A stretch of DNA of 64,000 bases from Chitinophagaceae bacterium (GCA_016722465.1 JADKJC010000001.1:930001-994000); one strand, 5' to 3'; shown: positions 17,666-27,426, counted from the first letter of the stretch. The notes: generated by a model not told the origin, from the letters alone. Made by a program: numbers and translations.

Positions 17666-17935
17666 ATGAAATACAATCAGCACACATTAGATAAAATAGA
17701 AAGGATAGCAGAAGAGAATGGCTATGTGATCCGTTATGAAAGGGGGACTTTTCAAAGCGGCTATTGCATCTTGCAGGCTAAGAAGGTAATTGTTATCAAT
17801 AAATTCTTTCAAACAGAAGGCCGTATTAATACCCTCGTTGACCTGATTCCACAATTAGAGATCAACTTTGATGCCCTTACACATGAAAGCCAGAAGATGT
17901 ATGACGAAGTGATGAGTGTAGTGAGTGAGAAATAA
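17666..17935 (+). CDS. Small conserved-looking protein of unknown function
   Basis: The 89-residue protein starts at the ATG of MKYNQHTLDKIERIAEENGY; a TTG six bases upstream is less likely. It has an N-terminal helix, a probable beta hairpin (VIRYERGTFQSGYCILQAKKVIVINKFF) and C-terminal helices (NTLVDLIPQLEI). No motif, signal or membrane segment is seen. It is co-directional with porX and the MBL hydrolase, and I do not recognise a function. Confidence 0.7.
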   Translation: MKYNQHTLDKIERIAEENGYVIRYERGTFQSGYCILQAKKVIVINKFFQTEGRINTLVDLIPQLEINFDALTHESQKMYDEVMSVVSEK

Positions 17936-18039
17936 ATTCATTCCCCCTTTTCTTTTTTATTGAAACCATCCGCCTTGTAAAGGAACTGTGCATCACACTA
18001 GCTTATTCCTTATTTTTACTTCCTTATTTCTCATTTCAA

Positions 18040-18818
18040 ATGCAATGCCCTCCGCTAAAAATTACTTTTCTTGGTACTGGCACCAGCACTGGTGTTCCGA
18101 TGGTGGCTTGCAGTTGTGGTGTATGCACTTCTCCAGATCCAAAAGACAGGCGCCTCCGGAGCAGCATACTGGTGCAAAGCAGCACTACCACTTTTGTAAT
18201 TGATACTACACCGGATTTTCGTTACCAGATGCTGAGAGAAAATGTAAAACAACTCGATGCGGTATTGTTTACCCATCCGCATAAAGATCATATTGCAGGA
18301 TTGGATGATGTAAAAGCCTTTTGTTTTTTTAATGGCAGAGCCATGGATGTGTATGCCAATGAATTAACAGAAAAAGCGTTGCGGAGAGAATTCATGTACA
18401 TTTTTGAAGAAAATAAATATCCGGGCATTCCGGATATCAATCTCCACCAGATCAGCCTGGAGCCTTTTATGATTGGCGACATCCCTGTCATTCCATTTTA
18501 GTGTGGCATTTAAAAATGCCGGTGCTGGGTTTCCGTATGGGTAAGTTCACTTATATAACAGATGCCAACCGCATTGATGAAACTGAAAAGAAAAAAATAA
18601 AAGGCAGTGATGTGATGGTATTGAATGCACTGCGTCACAAAGAACACCTCTCTCATTTTTCATTGAGCGAAGCAGTTGCACAGGTAAAAGAGCTGGAAGT
18701 GCCGGCAGCATATTTTACTCATATCAGCCACCAGCTTGGCCTGTATGAAGCTGTAAGCAAGGAATTGCCGCCCGGCAACCAGCTTGCATACGATGGATTG
18801 CAGTTATTGATGAATTGA
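18040..18818 (+). CDS. MBL-fold metal-dependent hydrolase (PhnP-like), split by a frameshift
   Basis: The first 153 residues begin KITFLGTGTSTGVPMVACSCGVC, the usual start of PhnP/RNase Z-like MBL proteins, with the metal motif THPHKDHIAGLDD (about 78-90). The frame stops at PVIPF. The second frame from 18501 continues without gap: VWHLKMPVLGFRMGKFTYITDAN, then NALRHKEHLSHFS and FTHISHQLG with further metal ligands. Adding one T to the four-T run at 18496-18499 joins them as IPFLVWHLK, giving about 259 residues, the normal length. It probably hydrolyses a cyclic phosphodiester. A sequencing indel is more likely than gene decay because no other damage is seen. Confidence 0.82.
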
Positions 18819-19038
18819 TACAGTATATCAATAACAATTACTGTTTCAAAAAGAAAAACCCCATTTTTTTCTGCTGTTTTCCCCGGAATTTTCCAACCAA
18901 TCAATGCTATTTTTATTATTCAGATTCTACAGACATCATTCAAATCAACCCCTGAAAACAATCAAATAAATTATTCGACCAGATAGTTATGCATACCGCT
19001 TTACAGCACGTGGTAATTGTTGTATTGAATCTTATTGT
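18819..19038. other. Intergenic region without recognised features
   Basis: About 220 bp between the MBL hydrolase and the HhH protein. It is AT-rich with an AAAAAGAAAAACCCC / TTTTTTTCTG run but no convincing hairpin or promoter. Confidence 0.4.
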
Positions 19039-19998
19039 ATGACGAAACAATTTTTCGCCGAGTACTTCCGCTTTAGTAAAAAAGAAAGAAACGGCACCAT
19101 ACTCCTGTTGCTGCTGATATTCATATTGATATTGGTGCCTTTCTTATTCCCTCTTTTCATCAAAGAAAAAACCTACAGACAGGATAGTTTTAAAAAAGAG
19201 ATCGCCAGCCTTACAATCAGGCAAGCAGATACAACAAGAAAGTATTACCGAAAAAACGATGGCGATGACCAGCCAGCCTATTTTCAACCATCCGAAAAAA
19301 ACTATGCTGCCAGGCAAATTTGGAAAGGCGAATTATTTTATTTTGATCCCAATACATTGGATGAAACAGGCTGGCAACAATTAGGGATCCCGGATAAAAC
19401 AATTGGAACGATTAATAACTATCTATCCAAAGGCGGCAAGTTTCATAAACCCGAAGACATCCATAAGATATGGGGACTGAGCGATGAAGAAAAAAGGCGG
19501 TTGGAACCTTATATTAAAATTGAAAGTATTGCCAACAAAAATTCATACCCTGAAAAAAACTATAATAACGCTGCAACAGAAAAAACCAGTTATTCAATGC
19601 TGGCAATTGATGTAAATACATCCGACACTACTGCATTGATTGCATTACCAGGCATCGGCAGCAAACTTGCCCAGCGCATTATTACATTCCGGGACAAGCT
19701 GGGCGGTTTTTATAAAATTGAACAGGTAGGTGAAACATTTGGCCTTCCCGATTCAACATTCCAAAAAATAAAAAACAGGTTGTTGCTTGCCAATACAGCA
19801 CTTAAACAGATCAATATCAACACAGCTACTTTAGACGAATTAAAATCGCATCCTTACCTGCGTTATGCCATTGCCAATGCCATTGTACAATACAGGGCAC
19901 AGCATGGAAATTTCAATTCTATCAGCGACCTGAAAAAGATGGCGCTTGTAACAGATGAGCTATTTACAAAAGCGGCCCCATATTTAAAGATCAATTAA
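19039..19998 (+). CDS. Membrane-anchored helix-hairpin-helix protein (ComEA-like)
   Basis: The 319-residue protein has one N-terminal membrane helix (GTILLLLLIFILILVPFLFPLF, about 20-41), a variable linker, and three helix-hairpin-helix units: around residues 112-155 (LDETGWQQLGIPDKTIGTI), 190-235 (DVNTSDTTALIALPGIGSKL) and 255-318 (ININTATLDELKSHPYLRYA). The second has the classical LPGIG hairpin. HhH pairs anchored to the membrane are found in DNA-uptake protein ComEA, so nonspecific DNA binding outside the inner membrane is a fair guess. No other competence gene is adjacent. Confidence 0.8.
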   Translation: MTKQFFAEYFRFSKKERNGTILLLLLIFILILVPFLFPLFIKEKTYRQDSFKKEIASLTIRQADTTRKYYRKNDGDDQPAYFQPSEKNYAARQIWKGELFYFDPNTLDETGWQQLGIPDKTIGTINNYLSKGGKFHKPEDIHKIWGLSDEEKRRLEPYIKIESIANKNSYPEKNYNNAATEKTSYSMLAIDVNTSDTTALIALPGIGSKLAQRIITFRDKLGGFYKIEQVGETFGLPDSTFQKIKNRLLLANTALKQININTATLDELKSHPYLRYAIANAIVQYRAQHGNFNSISDLKKMALVTDELFTKAAPYLKIN

Positions 19999-20067
19999 CC
20001 ACGTAATTGTACTAACGGATGTTAGCATTTGAAAATATGCTCTATATTGCATCCGAATCTCAGCTAT

Positions 20068-21207
20068 ATGAACTTTCAACAAAACGAATTGACGCAGCAG
20101 GTTGCTCAAACAGCCAAAGACTTTGCACATCAATACATCAAACCACATTTAATGGAGTGGGATGAAAGCCAGGAATTCCCTTTGCATATTTTCAAAGAAC
20201 TCGGCAAACTGGGGATGATGGGTGTATTGGTGCCGGAAGAATATGGAGGCACAGGCTTGAGCTATTTTGAATACAATGTAATTATACAGGAGATCGCTAA
20301 AGTTTGCGGTTCCATCGGTTTGTCTGTTGCAGCACACAATTCGCTTTGCACCGGGCATATACTCACTTTCGGCAACGAAGAACAAAAGAAAAAATATTTG
20401 CCCCAATTGGCCACCTGCGAACACCTGGGTGCCTGGGGATTAACAGAGCCCAATACCGGCAGTGATGCAGGCAATATGAAAACAACAGCGGTACAGGAAG
20501 GTGATCACTGGATACTGAATGGAACCAAAAGCTGGATCACCCATGGTAAAAGCGGTGATGTGGCCGTAGTTATTTGCCGCACAGGTGAACCAAGAACAAA
20601 AGATAACTCTACCGCATTTATTGTTGAAAGAGGAACCCCTGGTTTTAGCGCCGGCAAAAAAGAAAACAAGCTTGGCATGAGGGCGAGTGAAACTGCAGAA
20701 ATGATCTTTGATAATTGCCGCATACCTGACACCAACAGGATGGGCAAAGTAGGCGATGGTTTTAAGCAGGCGATGAAAGTACTCGATGGCGGAAGAATTT
20801 CCATTGCAGCGCTCAGCATTGGTATTGCCAAGGGCGCTTATGAAGCCTCCATTCAATATTCAAAAGAACGATACCAGTTTGATCAGCCGATTGGGAATTT
20901 CCAGGGCATTAGTTTTAAGCTGGCTGATATGGCCACGGAAATTGCTGCAGCTGACCTGCTGATCAACCAGGCATGCGACTTAAAAATAAAAGGCCTGCCC
21001 ATGACAAAAGAAGCAGCCATGGCTAAATACTTTGCCAGTGAAGTAGCAGTAAAAGCAAGCACCGATGCGGTACAAATTTTCGGTGGCTATGGTTATACCA
21101 AAGATTTCCCGGTAGAAAAATTTTACCGTGATAGTAAGCTGTGTACCATTGGTGAAGGAACGAGTGAGATACAGAAACTGGTGATCAGCAGGGAAGTGCT
21201 GAGATAA
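20068..21207 (+). CDS. Acyl-CoA dehydrogenase
   Basis: This FAD enzyme performs the first oxidation of beta-oxidation or branched-chain acyl-CoA breakdown. The ATG at 20068 (MNFQQNELTQ) gives 379 residues, the family norm; an upstream ATG adds an unconserved tail. Visible are the N-terminal helical domain, the FAD segment AWGLTEPNTGSDAGNMKTTA (about 127-146), the WITHG strand, QAMKVLDGGRISIAALSIGIA, the QFDQPIGNFQGISFKLADMA signature and the terminal VQIFGGYGYTKDFPVEKFYRD with the catalytic Glu expected in IGEGTSEIQ. Its chain-length preference cannot be told. A terminator follows. Confidence 0.93.
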   Translation: MNFQQNELTQQVAQTAKDFAHQYIKPHLMEWDESQEFPLHIFKELGKLGMMGVLVPEEYGGTGLSYFEYNVIIQEIAKVCGSIGLSVAAHNSLCTGHILTFGNEEQKKKYLPQLATCEHLGAWGLTEPNTGSDAGNMKTTAVQEGDHWILNGTKSWITHGKSGDVAVVICRTGEPRTKDNSTAFIVERGTPGFSAGKKENKLGMRASETAEMIFDNCRIPDTNRMGKVGDGFKQAMKVLDGGRISIAALSIGIAKGAYEASIQYSKERYQFDQPIGNFQGISFKLADMATEIAAADLLINQACDLKIKGLPMTKEAAMAKYFASEVAVKASTDAVQIFGGYGYTKDFPVEKFYRDSKLCTIGEGTSEIQKLVISREVLR

Positions 21208-21240
21208 TGGATAATTGGCTACATGATAATTGATAATTTT

Positions 21241-21266
21241 AGTCTGGCAAGTTGCTGGACTTTTTT
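21241..21266 (+). terminator. Terminator after acyl-CoA dehydrogenase
   Basis: AGTC..GC pairs with GC..GACT and is followed by TTTTTT at 21261-21266. Confidence 0.5.
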
Positions 21267-21330
21267 ATGAAACTGATCTATGTATTTAGAGCACGTGCTT
21301 TAATTGAATGCCGTAATTTTTATCTAGAAT

Positions 21331-21996
21331 CTACACCAGCCCTTTTGTATAAGCGATCCGCAACGCCTGCGCCTTGCTGTTTACATGTAGTTTCTGGTAA
21401 ATATTGATACAATGCTTTTTCACCGTATTGGGACTGATGAATATTTTAGCACCGATCTCTTTGTACTCCAGTCCCTGGCTAAGGAGTTGTAAGATTTCTC
21501 TTTCCCTTTCGCTTAACTGAAAAATATTGGCATCGTTCTTTTCTGCTTCACCGGGTGCAACTGGCCTTTGAACGATCTGCAGAATTTTATATGCAATGCT
21601 GGGAGAAATGGGGCCTGCGCCGCTTTCCCAAAGATTCACCAGCATATCAATAATTACTTCACTGCTTTCTTCTTTCAATAAATAACCACAGGCGCCTGCC
21701 CTGATGGCACGGAAAATTTTATCATCATCGTCAAAAATGGTGAGCACTACAAATTTTACAGCGGGATACAAAGACGATGCAGTGGCAATTGCAGATACAC
21801 CATCTACTTCAGGCATCTCCAGGTCCATCAGTACAATATGCGGCAGTTCCTCTTCCGGCAACAGTTTCATTTGCTGAAAAAAGTCTTCGCCATTTACCGC
21901 CTGGAATACCAGTTTAAAAAAATCATTACGGGATAGTTTGTCTGTAATAACTTTCCTGTTATTGATCTTGTCGTCTACTACAGCAATTTTTATCAT
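21331..21996 (-). CDS. LuxR/NarL-family response regulator
   Basis: The 221-residue protein has a receiver domain (Asp8, Asp9, phospho-acceptor Asp58 in IVLMDLEMPEVDG, Lys in GYLLKEES) and a C-terminal helix-turn-helix (about 155-215; LSEREREILQLLSQGLEYKEIGAKIFISPNTVKKH). It is the output half of a two-component system with the TPR histidine kinase just upstream on the same strand (62-bp gap). Target genes are unknown; the divergent lipoprotein genes beyond the kinase are candidates. Confidence 0.93.
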   Translation of the reverse strand: MIKIAVVDDKINNRKVITDKLSRNDFFKLVFQAVNGEDFFQQMKLLPEEELPHIVLMDLEMPEVDGVSAIATASSLYPAVKFVVLTIFDDDDKIFRAIRAGACGYLLKEESSEVIIDMLVNLWESGAGPISPSIAYKILQIVQRPVAPGEAEKNDANIFQLSEREREILQLLSQGLEYKEIGAKIFISPNTVKKHCINIYQKLHVNSKAQALRIAYTKGLV

Positions 21997-22058
21997 ACTA
22001 ATTTTTTACAAACCTTGCTTTATTTACTCCGGCATCCAATACTCCACATGGATAGCTG

Positions 22059-24023
22059 CTATGGTTTTACCATTAATGAAACAACCGTTACGTCGCCGGG
22101 GTTCGATTCAATCAGATATTTAAAATCAGCTGCCATGGCTCTTTGCTTAATATTCTCCAATCCATAATGATCTGCTTTTGACTGAACCGCATTCAAATCA
22201 AAACCTTTCCCTTCATCCCTGATCGATATCGTCCATTCATTACTTTTAGTAGTGCTGCCCGCTGTAATAACAGCAGCGCCGGAATGTTTCACCGCATTGT
22301 TAACTGCTTCCTGTATCACCAAAACTATATTCAGGGCTTTGGTAGACGAGAGTATAAAATCGGGTGGCGCTTCCCCTTCAACCTTAAAAGTTATCGTTGT
22401 GTAATGCCGGCCCATCTGCTTCATAAAGTTAATGATCCGCAACCATAGGTCTGCTGCAGCAACATCGGTGGTTTTCATGGCCCACAATGTTTCCCTCAGG
22501 TTGTGCAGCATTTCTTTTGCTGTTTCTTTTATATCGGCCACCACAGTATTGGCAACGGTATGCTCATCCTGCAACAAGCTGCTGTTATGCAATATTGCAT
22601 TGGCCTGCACACCAAGATTATCGTGCAGTTCGGCGGCAATACGCCTGCGTTCGTTTTCTTCAGCGTCTTTTACCGCAGCATCATGTTGCAGTTTTTTTTC
22701 CTGCAGCATGGCTGCAAGTCGTATTTGTTGCTGTTGCTGGTATTTTTTAAACCGATATGCAAAAAAAACAAGCAGCAAAGCAGCTAAAATGCTGCCGCCA
22801 TATAAAAGCAGTTTCCGTTGAAACAATGCCAACTTTTGCTGCGCTATCAGTGTTTCTTTTTTTTGCACTTCATACTTCGTCTGTATCTCCGTTATTTTGT
22901 CGGCCGCATTCAACCGGTTACCTGAATCTGCAACTGCAATATATTGCTCCAGTGTATTGCTGTACTGCTGGTAATCACCGGAAGCTTTGTATGCACTTCC
23001 CGTTATTGTAATAAGTGAAATCACTTCACTGCCTTTGATGCCATTGCTATTTGCTACAGCAATCCCTTCCTTTGCAGTTTCAACAGCATTCTTATATTTT
23101 TTTTGATTGAGGTAAAAATCAGCCAGAGCTGCAAGGTCATTGATAATATAAAGCGGGTCGCCAACTTTTTTTCTGACTTCGAGGCCCTCTTTAATGTCTT
23201 TTTCCCCTGCATCAAATTGGTGAGTAACCCCGTAAAAATTTCCCCTGATACTGAGCGCAGATGCCAGCACACCAAGATTTTCGTTTTGTCTCGACAGTTC
23301 AATTGTTTTGTTGATGGCAGTGAAAAAACTATCGCCGGTTTCTTTTGTGCGCTTGATATAATAGTCATTAAAATAATACAGCGCCAGGTTGGATAAAATA
23401 TAGGCTGCTATCTCATTGTTTTCTGCTTTGTTCTTATCCTTAATAATCTGCAACCCCTGTAACCAGGCCTGTTTGGCTTCTGCAGGTTTTGCTACATTCA
23501 AATAAGTAGCACCAATAAAGTTGAGCGCAAATAATTGTGCGTTGGTATTGCCTTCTTTTTCCGATTCCCCCAGTAATTTCAATTGCAACTCAAGGGCTGC
23601 CGTTCTGTTATTCACCCGGTTGAGGGCATTTGCTTTGAGCAATTGTATTTTGTAATACAGCGCTGCATCTGATGTATGGATGTTTACAAAGGCTTTGTTG
23701 TTGTCGATCTTTTGTATAACACTGTCGGTTTTCCCCTTTGCAAGGTCACTGCTGATCAAACTGTATTCTGCCCATGCAAGGCTCCTGCTGTCATTTAACT
23801 GAAGCGCCAGTTTTTTTGCCCATTGTGCATAGAACAAAATGGTATCGCCATGCAATGAATTCCTGAGTTTTCCAATTGCCACCAGGTTAGCCAGCCGTTC
23901 CACTTCAGTTTTTGAGCTGTATATTTTTTGCTTTGCGTTTTCAATAGATGCAGACTGGCATACTACGTCAACAGGCATTGCCAGCATCCATACAATTAAG
24001 AAAAGCCGATGATTATTCCGCAT
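22059..24023 (-). CDS. Sensor histidine kinase with TPR-type periplasmic domain
   Basis: The 654-residue protein has a signal peptide (cleavage near VVCQS), about 360 residues of helical TPR-like repeats, one membrane helix (LLLYGGSILAALLLVFFAYRF, about 405-425), a coiled-coil stretch, the HisKA_3 box ERRRIAAELHDNLGV with the phosphorylated His (about 468), and a HATPase domain (IQEAVNNAVKHSG, RDEGKGFD, GLENIKQRA). This NarL-type kinase with a TPR sensor is common in Bacteroidota. It pairs with the adjacent LuxR regulator. The ligand is unknown. Confidence 0.92.
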   Translation of the reverse strand: MRNNHRLFLIVWMLAMPVDVVCQSASIENAKQKIYSSKTEVERLANLVAIGKLRNSLHGDTILFYAQWAKKLALQLNDSRSLAWAEYSLISSDLAKGKTDSVIQKIDNNKAFVNIHTSDAALYYKIQLLKANALNRVNNRTAALELQLKLLGESEKEGNTNAQLFALNFIGATYLNVAKPAEAKQAWLQGLQIIKDKNKAENNEIAAYILSNLALYYFNDYYIKRTKETGDSFFTAINKTIELSRQNENLGVLASALSIRGNFYGVTHQFDAGEKDIKEGLEVRKKVGDPLYIINDLAALADFYLNQKKYKNAVETAKEGIAVANSNGIKGSEVISLITITGSAYKASGDYQQYSNTLEQYIAVADSGNRLNAADKITEIQTKYEVQKKETLIAQQKLALFQRKLLLYGGSILAALLLVFFAYRFKKYQQQQQIRLAAMLQEKKLQHDAAVKDAEENERRRIAAELHDNLGVQANAILHNSSLLQDEHTVANTVVADIKETAKEMLHNLRETLWAMKTTDVAAADLWLRIINFMKQMGRHYTTITFKVEGEAPPDFILSSTKALNIVLVIQEAVNNAVKHSGAAVITAGSTTKSNEWTISIRDEGKGFDLNAVQSKADHYGLENIKQRAMAADFKYLIESNPGDVTVVSLMVKP

Positions 24024-24159
24024 TGTTCAATTTATACAAATGTAAGGCAGGCTTCAACTTAAAAAATCTATCCAAATGGAGCATATCCCACCCGCCATCA
24101 AAAGTTGATTTTTACAGCATTGGCAATACAATCAATTTTTTAAAACAAAACATACAAAC

Positions 24160-25332
24160 ATGAAAAAGTTTTTCAGTTTCCTGCTGCTCACCGGGTTCAT
24201 TTGCTTATTTCATTCCTGCAAAAAATCCGACACATCGGTTACACCTCCGGCTACTCAAACGGATATCACAACGGTAGATACTAAAGTAACTGCTTTTATG
24301 AATGCTTACAATATTCCCGGTGCCTCACTGGCCGTGAGTAAAAATGGAAAACTGGTGTACATAAAAGGATATGGCAAAGCGAATACTGCTACGGGTGAGC
24401 TGGTAACCCCGGCGCACCGTTTCCGCCTGGCAAGTGTATCAAAAACCTTTACAGGCACTGCCATTTTAAAATTGGTGCAGGAAGGAAAATTAAATCTTGA
24501 TGCCAAAGTATTCGGTACAGGCGGCGTACTGGCCAATGATTATGGCACTGCACCCTACAACAGCAATTTGCTGAACATTACCGTAAGGCATTTATTACAA
24601 AATGTATCCGGTTCCTGGGGAGCAGCAACCGGCGGAGATGTAATTGATCAAAATCCATCGTATACATACAAGCAACTACTGGACTGGATCATCAATACAA
24701 GGCCCAACCCCAATGCACCGGGCACAGTGTATGATTATTCTAATGTGAACTTCTGCATTGCTGGCAGGATCATTGAAAAGATATCCGGCAAATCTTACAT
24801 CAACTATATAAAAGAAGATGTGATGGCCCCGATCGGTGCTACAAAAACAGATATAAGCGGCAAAACAGCTGCGGATAAAAAAACGAATGAAGTAACCTAT
24901 TACGGCCAGGGACTTGATGCCAATTTCGTGTACAATATTGCGTTCCCCCGCAGGGATGCCGATGGCGGTTTAATGTCTACCGCAACTGACCTGATCCGTT
25001 TGGTAAATGCCATTGATGGCTTTACTACCAGGCCCGATATTTTAAATACGGCAAACCTTACCGCACTCACTACAGCATCTGCTGTCTATTCAGGTTACGC
25101 ATGCGGCATCGGCATCTGGAGTTCGGAAAATGTATGGTTCAATTACGGAAGCCTGCCGGGTACCCGTACTGGTTTTATGCGCCATGCCAATGGTATGTGT
25201 ATTTCGTTGTTGCTTAATTCGAGAGTAGACCCTACCACTGGTGAAAACCCATTTGTATATGCGATGCAGGATTTAATGCTGGATCTGGTTAAAAACAGTT
25301 CATACAGCTGGCAGAATATCGACCAGTTTTAA
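24160..25332 (+). CDS. Beta-lactamase-family serine hydrolase, lipoprotein
   Basis: The 390-residue protein begins with a lipoprotein signal ending in LFHSC (Cys20), so it should be attached to a membrane. The serine hydrolase fold is shown by the SxxK motif in LASVSKTFTG (about 92-101), the YSN-type motif in YDYSNVNFCIAGR (about 190-202) and LPGTRTGF (about 330) in place of the usual third motif. These are class C beta-lactamase/DD-peptidase/esterase features; whether it acts on peptidoglycan or esters is not clear. Two other lipoprotein genes follow on the same strand. Confidence 0.88.
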   Translation: MKKFFSFLLLTGFICLFHSCKKSDTSVTPPATQTDITTVDTKVTAFMNAYNIPGASLAVSKNGKLVYIKGYGKANTATGELVTPAHRFRLASVSKTFTGTAILKLVQEGKLNLDAKVFGTGGVLANDYGTAPYNSNLLNITVRHLLQNVSGSWGAATGGDVIDQNPSYTYKQLLDWIINTRPNPNAPGTVYDYSNVNFCIAGRIIEKISGKSYINYIKEDVMAPIGATKTDISGKTAADKKTNEVTYYGQGLDANFVYNIAFPRRDADGGLMSTATDLIRLVNAIDGFTTRPDILNTANLTALTTASAVYSGYACGIGIWSSENVWFNYGSLPGTRTGFMRHANGMCISLLLNSRVDPTTGENPFVYAMQDLMLDLVKNSSYSWQNIDQF

Positions 25333-25387
25333 GTGCGATTGATCACTGCCTGTTCATCCGTTGTCAAATCAATTTAAAATAATCAAG

Positions 25388-26554
25388 ATGTCAAAGATAT
25401 TAATTGTGGCAAGCATATTATCAATATTGCTTTCCTGTAATGCGCAATCATCTCAAAAAAAGAATAGCAATACAGTTGCCGGCAACGCTGATGCAATGAT
25501 GGAAGGAAAAGACTATGTTATTTTAAAACGTTTCAGGATACAAGACAGGCAGGGTTTTAACCAACCTATTGAAGCCAGTTCGTTTGTATTGCCCGCCACC
25601 TGGAAAGTGAACGGCATGGTGCAATGGAATGGAATGAGTAAATGTATCCCTGAAATAGTGCAGGCATCTATACAGGCAGTATCAGCAGATGGTGATTATG
25701 AATTGATGATGTTTCCTGTTACGCAATTTGACTGGAGCGATGACCCGGTTTACCTGGATGCCATGCAGCGGGGTTTCAACCTGCACTCCTGCAATATCGC
25801 ACAGCCGCTGGATGCCGCAGGTTATATCCGAAACACAATGGCTCCGTATTTAAAAGCACAGGTAAAAACCGCCGGCATTATTACTGCACTGCAACAACAG
25901 ATGGATGCAGGTGCAGCACAAATGACGCAGCAGGCAAGGCAGGCGGGCAACAATGCTTACAGCCACAGGGGCAGCGCTGCTGAAAGCATACTGCAATTTA
26001 AAGATGGCAAAGAAGGCCTTGCATTTTGCACGCTGATGCAGACGATTGTTACACTACCCGGTACACAGGGAGGAATGGCCAATAATTACCAGTGTTATGT
26101 AAGCATGCGTATGGTACTAAAATATAAGCAAGGAAGCGAAGCTATGGCCCGAAAAATAATGAGTACTTTTTTCAGCAGTGCAAGGGTGAATCCGCAATGG
26201 GCAAGTGCTATACAAAATATGTATTTAAAAATCGGCATAGATGCACAGGACCAAACCTGGAAGCAAATACAGATTGCACATGCAGCACAACAGGAGATAA
26301 GCAATAATATCGTCCGCAGCTGGGAAGCCAGTAATAAAACTACCGGCAGTAAATCTTTATCCGACAATGATGGCTTTGGGCAATATTTAAGAGGCGTGGA
26401 AAATTATACAGATGAAAGTGGTAATACAATAGAACTCACCAGCGGTTACAATCATGCCTGGAGTAAAGGTGATGGAAGTTACCTGCTCAGCAACAACCCT
26501 GCATTCGACCCCAATGTAACTTTTAATGAGGACTGGAAAAGATTAAATAAATAA
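25388..26554 (+). CDS. Lipoprotein of unknown function
   Basis: The ATG at 25388 gives 388 residues starting with a short lipoprotein signal (ILSILLSC, Cys17); a TTG upstream would spoil the signal. The mature part has a beta-rich segment (residues about 45-130) resembling a PsbP/Mog1-like fold in layout (KDYVILKRFRIQDRQGFNQP ... MFPVTQFDW), then a helical portion rich in Ala and Gln (AALQQQMDAGAAQMTQQARQA style). It ends in a YTDESGNTIEL / SGYNHAWSKGDGSYLLSN / DPNVTFNEDWKRL motif. I do not recognise a family with certainty. It lies between the serine hydrolase and another lipoprotein. Confidence 0.75.
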   Translation: MSKILIVASILSILLSCNAQSSQKKNSNTVAGNADAMMEGKDYVILKRFRIQDRQGFNQPIEASSFVLPATWKVNGMVQWNGMSKCIPEIVQASIQAVSADGDYELMMFPVTQFDWSDDPVYLDAMQRGFNLHSCNIAQPLDAAGYIRNTMAPYLKAQVKTAGIITALQQQMDAGAAQMTQQARQAGNNAYSHRGSAAESILQFKDGKEGLAFCTLMQTIVTLPGTQGGMANNYQCYVSMRMVLKYKQGSEAMARKIMSTFFSSARVNPQWASAIQNMYLKIGIDAQDQTWKQIQIAHAAQQEISNNIVRSWEASNKTTGSKSLSDNDGFGQYLRGVENYTDESGNTIELTSGYNHAWSKGDGSYLLSNNPAFDPNVTFNEDWKRLNK

Positions 26555-26568
26555 TCAAAAATAAAACC

Positions 26569-26979
26569 ATGAACAAGATATTACTTTCTGTTACAACCGT
26601 AAACACTAAAAAAATATTGTACCTGTTACTGGTATCAGCACTATTATTTGGTACTTATTCGTGTAAAAAGGAAACTGCAGATCCAGCGTTCACCTATGAA
26701 AGTGCATGGACTGTGAGTTATAATTATACTACAGGTAATACTGTTAGCGGAAGTTTTAAAGCCACCCTCAAAAGCAATGGCAAGTGGGATTACCTGGAAG
26801 GAGCTTTCAGCCAAACAGATGCCGGAACATGGACAGCCTCGGGCAACAATATAAATTTTACATTTAGTGGTTTTGGCCTGGCCAGCTATATCGGTACCAA
26901 AACAAGCAACAGCAGTTTACAAGGCACCATGGTTGCGGACAATGGAGTTTCAACAGGCACATGGACGGCAACACGGTAA
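26569..26979 (+). CDS. Small lipoprotein with lipocalin-like beta barrel
   Basis: The 136-residue protein has a long lipoprotein signal ending in FGTYSC (about Cys32), followed by alternating beta strands with Gly-Thr-Trp turns (WTVSYNYTTGN, SGSFKATLKSNGKWDY, AGTWTASGNNINFTF, LQGTMVADNGVSTGTWTATR). This pattern is that of small lipocalin-like or META-like extracytoplasmic domains. It starts 14 bp after the preceding lipoprotein gene, so co-transcription is likely, and a strong terminator follows. Confidence 0.75.
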   Translation: MNKILLSVTTVNTKKILYLLLVSALLFGTYSCKKETADPAFTYESAWTVSYNYTTGNTVSGSFKATLKSNGKWDYLEGAFSQTDAGTWTASGNNINFTFSGFGLASYIGTKTSNSSLQGTMVADNGVSTGTWTATR

Positions 26980-27112
26980 GCAGGCTGTTGCCTTATTTTG
27001 AAGGAAGGCCTTATTATACAAATGCATTGAGCAAAAAGCCGGGAGTTATTTACAAAGCAACAACCCTTCCTGCAATCACACTGAATTTTTTGGTAAACAC
27101 TGAAAGCTGTAC

Positions 27113-27153
27113 AAAAGCAATGATTGATCGTAAGATCAAATCATTGCTTTTTG
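27113..27153 (+). terminator. Terminator of the lipoprotein gene cluster
   Basis: AAAAGCAATGATT-GATC pairs with GATC-A-AATCATTGCTTTT around a short loop; the right arm runs into a T tract. The A-rich left arm means it could also serve the minus strand gene at 27.2 kb. Confidence 0.75.
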
Positions 27154-27193
27154 CAGGCTGTATTTTTTAACCTTAGGTTGCAAAATGGATGAA

Positions 27194-27349
27194 TCAATTA
27201 TTAGTGCCGCCCCCCAGTAAATTATCCACTGCGCCGCCCAGCATCGGGAATTTTTCTTTTACATACTCTTTGATCGTTTCCAGTGTTTTGATCGCCTGCT
27301 CTTCAGTGATCCCTGCATTTTCTTTTAGCTTGTCAATTAATTCCTGCAT
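27194..27349 (-). CDS. 51-residue conserved-looking protein
   Basis: The short product starts MQELIDKLKENAGITEEQA and continues with helices ending in FPMLGGAVDNLLGGGTNN. The ATG at 27349 is preferred to an upstream one at 27400 because the extension is unlike the rest. The helix-turn pattern GITEEQAxKTLETIKEYVKEKFPM resembles DUF2267/DUF2780-like small helical proteins, but function is not known. It lies downstream of spoT on the same strand. Confidence 0.7.
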   Translation of the reverse strand: MQELIDKLKENAGITEEQAIKTLETIKEYVKEKFPMLGGAVDNLLGGGTNN

Positions 27350-27426
27350 TGTATGTTGTTTGAATTTATTATTTACTTTAGATATTAGCAGCCCATTCAC
27401 GATTCACCATTACGTTCCACCATTCA

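Noticed and set aside
24160..25332. Calling the serine hydrolase a beta-lactamase resistance gene
   Set aside because: It has SxxK and YSN motifs but lacks a clear KTG, and carries a lipoprotein signal; a general esterase or peptidase is equally likely.
26961..27170. A 69-residue plus-strand reading after the small lipoprotein
   Set aside because: It overlaps the lipoprotein end and runs through the terminator hairpin at 27113-27153.
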